10,966 nt of DNA from positions 1 through 10,966 of the forward strand of contig CAZQSL010000119.1 in the NCBI GenBank assembly GCA_964595945.1, in the 5' to 3' direction. The stretch is from CAZQSL01 sp964595945 (GTDB lineage: Bacteria; UBP15; UBA6099; JAJRTR01). Position numbers and translations under genes: made by a program. A model generated the notes under the pieces. That model searched no databases. It worked only from the letters and a program-made list of their open reading frames with translations, and had not been told where the DNA came from. Positions 7,502 through 10,966 of this stretch are shown here, piece after piece (position 1 is the stretch's first letter; each line of letters begins with the position of its first letter).

Positions 7502-7792
7502 TTATTTTAAGTTATCCCTGCGGCGGCGCTGCATCATGAGATAGCCCTCACTCAGAGGGAATGGGCCGGCCGAAAGAGTTTCGCAGGGGAAGTCGCCGCA
7601 GTCGCGCGAGCAGTAGTCGATGCCTTTATCCGCCGCGCAGCCGAGTATCGGACATACGTTTCCGAGGAGTTTTTTCTGCGCGGACATCTTGGCCCGGCCT
7701 TCTTCGCTTGTCCCCGCGCCGCATGTCATGCACGCGCCCGCGGCGGACAGTCCGCATACATCACAGTTGATCCCGCAAGCTCCAGTAGGCAT
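7502..7792 (-). CDS. Small cysteine-rich DUF3795 family protein
   Basis: This 96-residue protein has ten cysteines (6, 10, 13, 21, 24, 47, 52, 61, 65, 70) arranged as in DUF3795: GACGINCDVC at the start, CPILGCAADKG (47-57), then CSRDCGDFPC (61-70), ending in a basic tail with RRRR. Such spacing suggests bound zinc or an iron-sulfur cluster, but the family has no established function. There is no signal peptide, so it should be cytoplasmic. The in-frame Met at 7798 is one base from the GGAG (7800-7803), too close, whereas the Met at 7792 is 7 bases away, so I start there. The acyl-CoA dehydrogenase follows after a 40-base gap. Some relatives may be longer; this one ends at a clean TAA with no sign of a frameshift. 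Confidence 0.8.
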   Translation of the reverse strand: MPTGACGINCDVCGLSAAGACMTCGAGTSEEGRAKMSAQKKLLGNVCPILGCAADKGIDYCSRDCGDFPCETLSAGPFPLSEGYLMMQRRRRDNLK

Positions 7793-7821
7793 TGTCATTC
7801 TCCAATTTATTTAGTCCTTAT

Positions 7822-7849
7822 ATTCTATACGCCAACCGCAGACAGTAAA
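7822..7849 (-). promoter_or_regulatory. Possible promoter upstream of the DUF3795 gene
   Basis: In the 57-base gap after the HyuA-like gene the minus strand reads TTTACT (7844-7849), 16 bases, then TAGAAT (7822-7827). That is 4 of 6 and 5 of 6 matches to the sigma-70 consensus at acceptable spacing, about 30 bases before the start codon. The gap is AT-rich compared with the flanking genes. Read-through from the upstream operon is equally possible, since no terminator hairpin is visible here. Confidence 0.3.
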
Positions 7850-7855
7850 AGCCGG

Positions 7856-10000
7856 TTATTTTTTCACGATGATGCAGAAATCCGCCGCGCCGGGATGCTC
7901 CGCAATCTCCGTGTCGAGCATCGCGGCCATTTTTTCAGGCGAACCAAGCTGCGAAAGATCAAGCACCTTGCCGCCGTACGCCACATAGGCCGCAGGCGCC
8001 ACAGCCCCGCCGTCGCCGAAAATCACATACTGGGCGATCGTGCGTCTGAATGTATCGGCGAGGTTTTCCCGGCTGGATACGACAGCGTCGGCATCTTGCA
8101 GCGTAAGACGCGCAAGGCCGTACGCGTCGACTACCACGAGCGGGTGCTTCACCTTTTTGCCGAATCCCAGAAAACCTTTCTTCTCCATAGTGGCCCTCAG
8201 TACATGGCAACTGCCGTCGGCGAATACTTCCGCAAAAGGCACATCGGAGTCCACCCCGGCGTTTTTCCGTGCAATGGCGAGAGCGTCGCCGGGCGTGATT
8301 TTGTCCTGGCGGCGATCGGCGACGAGCGAAGCGGCTCCGGTGGCCGTAGCGCGCAGGATATTTCTGTGACGGTCGACCTCGATGTCGACTTCGATCGAGT
8401 CACGGTCGGCGCCAGTGGAGGCAAGGGCATCCATCGCCTCGGCGCGGATGCGCCTGATATCCCCGTCAGACGGGTCGATGATGCTTTTTTCGACGACTTC
8501 CTTCATCAGTGCCATGGCGACGCCGACAGCCGAAACGACCTCCGCGTCGGCAGCCGTTTTATATGGAAGATTCATGCGGGCAGCCGTAGCGGCCGCCACT
8601 ACGCCGGCGCCGCCGCCTCCGCCGACTATGCTTATGCCGGCAGGCGACACGTCGTATTCGGTGATGAGATCGCGGCAGAGTTTTTCGACTTTTGACGCTG
8701 CTGCGGCGATGATCTGCTCCGCGATTTTACGTGGCGGCGTGGATGCTGCTGCTGCGAGAAGGCCGAAAGCGTCCTCCACCGAGTCCGCGCGTCCGCGCGA
8801 ATATCCGCCCTCCGCTACCAGACCGAGGTAGTTGGCCGCGCATGTCGTAGTGATGGCAAATCGTTCGCCGGACGATGATTCGAGGACAGCATAGTCGGAG
8901 GGATCGCCCCTGAGCGGTGAAATGAATTTTATGGAAGCGCCGCCGCTCCACCTGGCCCTGTCGGTAAAACAGACATAGTCGAGTCCTGCGATATGGGCGC
9001 TGCGGGGGCCGGCGTCGATGACTTTGCCGCCTGACATCCTGACCATCGAGCCGCCCGCCGCGCCGGTCGTGCGCACGTCGAGTGTTTTCAGATATAGCTG
9101 GTTGCCGCCGATGACGGCCTGTTTGCGCAGGGGTTTTCCGTTGAGGATCAGACTGATGTCGGTGCTCGTGCCGCCGACTTCGACGAATAGGCCATTGGCG
9201 ATTTTTTCGTACAGGATCGCGGCCGACACACCGGCCGCGGGGCCGGAAAGGATAGTGAGGATCGGGGTCTTTTTCATCAGGGTAGCGCTCATGACACCGC
9301 CGTCGCTGCGCATGATCATGAGTTCGGACCTGATCGAAAGGCGGTCTACGACACTGGCTGTTTTTTCCGCGACATCGACCATTTTCGGCAGTATTGCCGC
9401 ATTGATGACAGAAGTGCGGGCTCGGGATTTGAGGCCGTAGAGGCCTGAGACCTCATGAGTGCCTGTGGCGGCGCGGCCTGCAGCGATGAGAGCGTCCGCG
9501 GCGGCACGCTCACGCTCGGGATTGTCGACTGCGAAGGCTTCGGCAATGACAAAAGCGGGCGGCGTGTCCTGTCCGGCATTGGCTATCTGGGGGACGCGCG
9601 CCGCGATTTCGTCCGGCTTGATGAAATATGTCGTGACCGGTACGACGTGGTCGCCCGAAAGTTTCACGTCGCCGAATGACAGGTCACGCCTTGCCTGTAC
9701 GCCGGACGCGCCCTCGACGATGCCGATGAGTCCGACTGCGGCGACGTCGCCTTCGAGCAGCGCGTTGGTCGCCTGTGTGGTGCTATGCGCGACGAACACG
9801 ACTTCGTCGGCGGTGAAGAGATTTTTCGCGAGCAGCATTTCGAGGCACTGCCATATACCGCGCGCGACGCCTTCGGGCGCGGAGTGGGTCGTGGGGGTGC
9901 AGGCCTTGCAGAGGATTTGGAGTTTATTGTGATCGACGGCGACCGCGTGGGTGAACGTGCCGCCGACGTCGATGCCGATGCGTACTGATTTGTCTGACAT
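7856..10000 (-). CDS. Hydantoinase/oxoprolinase (HyuA-like) family protein
   Basis: This 714-residue protein has the ASKHA (actin-like ATPase) fold of HyuA, N-methylhydantoinase and 5-oxoprolinase alpha parts, which use ATP to open cyclic amides or activate small substrates. Visible motifs are the phosphate-binding IGIDVGGTFT (8-17), HSTTQATNALLEG (72-84), RSDGGVMSA (231-239), LSGPAAGV (251-258), VGGTSTDISL (275-284), TTGAAGGSMVR (311-321) and a glycine-rich VGGGGGAGV (459-467). The first motif continues with His18 where most relatives have Asp, and Glu274 replaces the usual Asp before GGTSTD. About 200 C-terminal residues show no motif I can name. No HyuB gene is next to it, so the substrate is unknown. 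The ATG lies one base after the stop codon of the upstream gene, with AAGGGA 8 bases before it, so translation is probably coupled. Confidence 0.88.
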   Translation of the reverse strand: MSDKSVRIGIDVGGTFTHAVAVDHNKLQILCKACTPTTHSAPEGVARGIWQCLEMLLAKNLFTADEVVFVAHSTTQATNALLEGDVAAVGLIGIVEGASGVQARRDLSFGDVKLSGDHVVPVTTYFIKPDEIAARVPQIANAGQDTPPAFVIAEAFAVDNPERERAAADALIAAGRAATGTHEVSGLYGLKSRARTSVINAAILPKMVDVAEKTASVVDRLSIRSELMIMRSDGGVMSATLMKKTPILTILSGPAAGVSAAILYEKIANGLFVEVGGTSTDISLILNGKPLRKQAVIGGNQLYLKTLDVRTTGAAGGSMVRMSGGKVIDAGPRSAHIAGLDYVCFTDRARWSGGASIKFISPLRGDPSDYAVLESSSGERFAITTTCAANYLGLVAEGGYSRGRADSVEDAFGLLAAAASTPPRKIAEQIIAAAASKVEKLCRDLITEYDVSPAGISIVGGGGGAGVVAAATAARMNLPYKTAADAEVVSAVGVAMALMKEVVEKSIIDPSDGDIRRIRAEAMDALASTGADRDSIEVDIEVDRHRNILRATATGAASLVADRRQDKITPGDALAIARKNAGVDSDVPFAEVFADGSCHVLRATMEKKGFLGFGKKVKHPLVVVDAYGLARLTLQDADAVVSSRENLADTFRRTIAQYVIFGDGGAVAPAAYVAYGGKVLDLSQLGSPEKMAAMLDTEIAEHPGAADFCIIVKK

Positions 10001-10001
10001 G

Positions 10002-10439
10002 TCAGGGTTCCCTTTCAGGTGTCCGGGCTGTGTCTGAGTAGATATACTTCAGGCCGATGACGACAGCCGCGTAGGCGTCGATGCCCTCGGGTTCGGTGAT
10101 GAGCCCGAATGGGACGATGCGCATGTACCACGGCCGGGGATGCTCGGACTCATAGAGTGCGCGTGCGGCGAGCGTGGTGTTGGTTTCCTGTATCGTCGTG
10201 ATGGCGGCGCCTGGGGGCAGCGCTGCTGAAAGCATGGAAACCACATTGCGGCTGCCGGTGCCGGAGCCGACCACGACGGTGGTGATGGCAGGCCATGATC
10301 TGCAAAATTCGCCGAACTGCCACAGCAGGCCCGAGAGCGGCACGACTGTCTTGTCGAAGACTTTGCCGCCCGTGTCGAGGACGGCCAGACCGCATTTCGA
10401 CGTGCCGGGATCAACTGCGACGATGACGTTTCGACGCAT
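10002..10439 (-). CDS. Small RuvC/YqgF-like RNase H-fold protein
   Basis: This 145-residue protein begins with a beta strand and VDPGTSKCGLAV (9-20), as in RuvC and YqgF nucleases. It continues with VVGSGTGS (56-63), then QETNTTLAARALYE (84-97), and ends with GIDAYAAVVIG (119-129). Asp10, Glu85 and Asp121 fall at the three acidic positions that bind metal in this fold, so an active nuclease is plausible. Candidate roles are pre-16S rRNA end processing (YqgF) or resolution of branched DNA; neither can be proven from sequence. The start has a strong GGGAGG 7 bases upstream. It overlaps the end of the comF-like gene by 29 bases in another frame and is followed after one base by the HyuA-like gene, so all three are likely expressed together. 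It lacks the extra helices expected in a full RuvC of about 170 residues. Confidence 0.8.
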   Translation of the reverse strand: MRRNVIVAVDPGTSKCGLAVLDTGGKVFDKTVVPLSGLLWQFGEFCRSWPAITTVVVGSGTGSRNVVSMLSAALPPGAAITTIQETNTTLAARALYESEHPRPWYMRIVPFGLITEPEGIDAYAAVVIGLKYIYSDTARTPEREP

Positions 10440-10966
10440 TGCCGAGCCTCCCTCTTGCGAGTACGAGCACCATGACCGATTTCGCGCCGGCGCGCTTGAG
10501 CGTGACCGCGCATTCGTGAGCGGTGGCTCCAGTGGTCATGACATCGTCGATAAGGATTATAGTACGGCCTGTCACCTGCGCGCGAGGTTTGACGCGGAAG
10601 GCGTCTTTGAGATTGGAGTGGCGCTGCTCTGCCGATGTCCGCACCTGTTGTCTGGTGAAGCGCGGGCGCCACAGGATTTTGCGGATGGGCAGGCCGAGCT
10701 TGCGCGAAGCCACTTCGGCGAGCATTTCCGCCTGATTGTAGCCACGGATGATCATGCGGATGGGGTGCATCGGCACCGGTACGATCGAGTCGGCGCCGGC
10801 AAAGGCGGCGGATATTTCCTGGGAGCAGTCGTCGAGCCGCTGCTCCATGAGGCTGGCGAGGATCGCGCCGAAGTTGGTTTTGCGGCGGAATTTGTAGCCC
10901 AGGACAAGCAGGCGCAGAGGGCCGCCGTAGACATACATGGCGCGTGCTGCGTCATACTGCTGATGC
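10411..10966 (-). CDS. ComF family phosphoribosyltransferase-like protein (5' end outside the window)
   Basis: The reading frame stays open to the window edge. The Met at 10938 is probably internal: the residues before it (HQQYDAARAM) continue into YVYGGPLRLLVLGYKF, which matches the ComF core just after its zinc-finger part. The start and the expected CxxC finger are therefore not visible. Seen motifs are VPVPMHPIRMIIRGYNQAE, then TRQQVRTSAEQRHSNL, the PRPP-binding loop LIDDVMTTGAT, and VLVLARG near the C terminus. ComF proteins share the type I phosphoribosyltransferase fold and are needed for DNA uptake in Bacillus and Haemophilus; in many non-competent bacteria the role is unclear. The gene overlaps the next one by 29 bases, which points to one operon. 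Confidence 0.9.
   Translation of the reverse strand, partial: HQQYDAARAMYVYGGPLRLLVLGYKFRRKTNFGAILASLMEQRLDDCSQEISAAFAGADSIVPVPMHPIRMIIRGYNQAEMLAEVASRKLGLPIRKILWRPRFTRQQVRTSAEQRHSNLKDAFRVKPRAQVTGRTIILIDDVMTTGATAHECAVTLKRAGAKSVMVLVLARGRLGNASKRHRRS

Noticed and set aside
10936..10938. ATG at 10938 as the true start of the ComF-like gene
   Set aside because: The frame is open upstream to the window edge and the upstream residues fit the ComF core; starting here would also drop the expected N-terminal zinc finger.

Overview
The window is a gene-dense piece of bacterial chromosome, GC-rich by eye. All nine genes I can support lie on the minus strand, so it reads from high to low coordinates. There are no RNA genes, insertion sequences, phage genes or CRISPR repeats. 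The gene mix (penicillin acylase family, acyl-CoA dehydrogenase, HyuA-like protein, Cys-rich DUF3795 protein, a secreted propeller protein) suits a free-living heterotroph, possibly Deltaproteobacteria-like or an uncultivated phylum. No gene here fixes the phylum, so I leave it open.

Region A, 10966 down to 7856, looks like one transcription unit. A ComF-type phosphoribosyltransferase, cut by the window edge, overlaps by 29 bases a small RuvC/YqgF-like RNase H-fold protein. That gene's stop codon is one base from the start of a 714-residue hydantoinase/oxoprolinase (HyuA-like) protein. No HyuB partner is visible.

Region B, 7855 down to 4113, begins with a 57-base gap holding a possible promoter. 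It continues with a 10-cysteine DUF3795 protein, a complete acyl-CoA dehydrogenase, and, 22 bases further on, a large exported protein. That protein joins a beta-propeller to a helical domain that resembles six-hairpin glycosidases.

Region C, 4112 down to 2795, encodes a membrane kinase of the DgkA/UdpK family with an extra membrane half of about 110 residues, followed by D-aminoacyl-tRNA deacylase (Dtd), which clears mischarged D-amino acids from tRNA.

Region D, 2794 down to 1, has an AT-rich gap with a perfect TATAAT box, then a membrane-anchored penicillin acylase family enzyme, then about 150 bases with no gene.

There is no obvious single pathway. The items most worth attention are the propeller/helical exported protein, the extended DgkA-like kinase, and the ComF / RNase H-fold / HyuA-like unit. 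Base composition also changes across the window: the + strand is strongly G over C in roughly the first 4.8 kb and nearly balanced further right.
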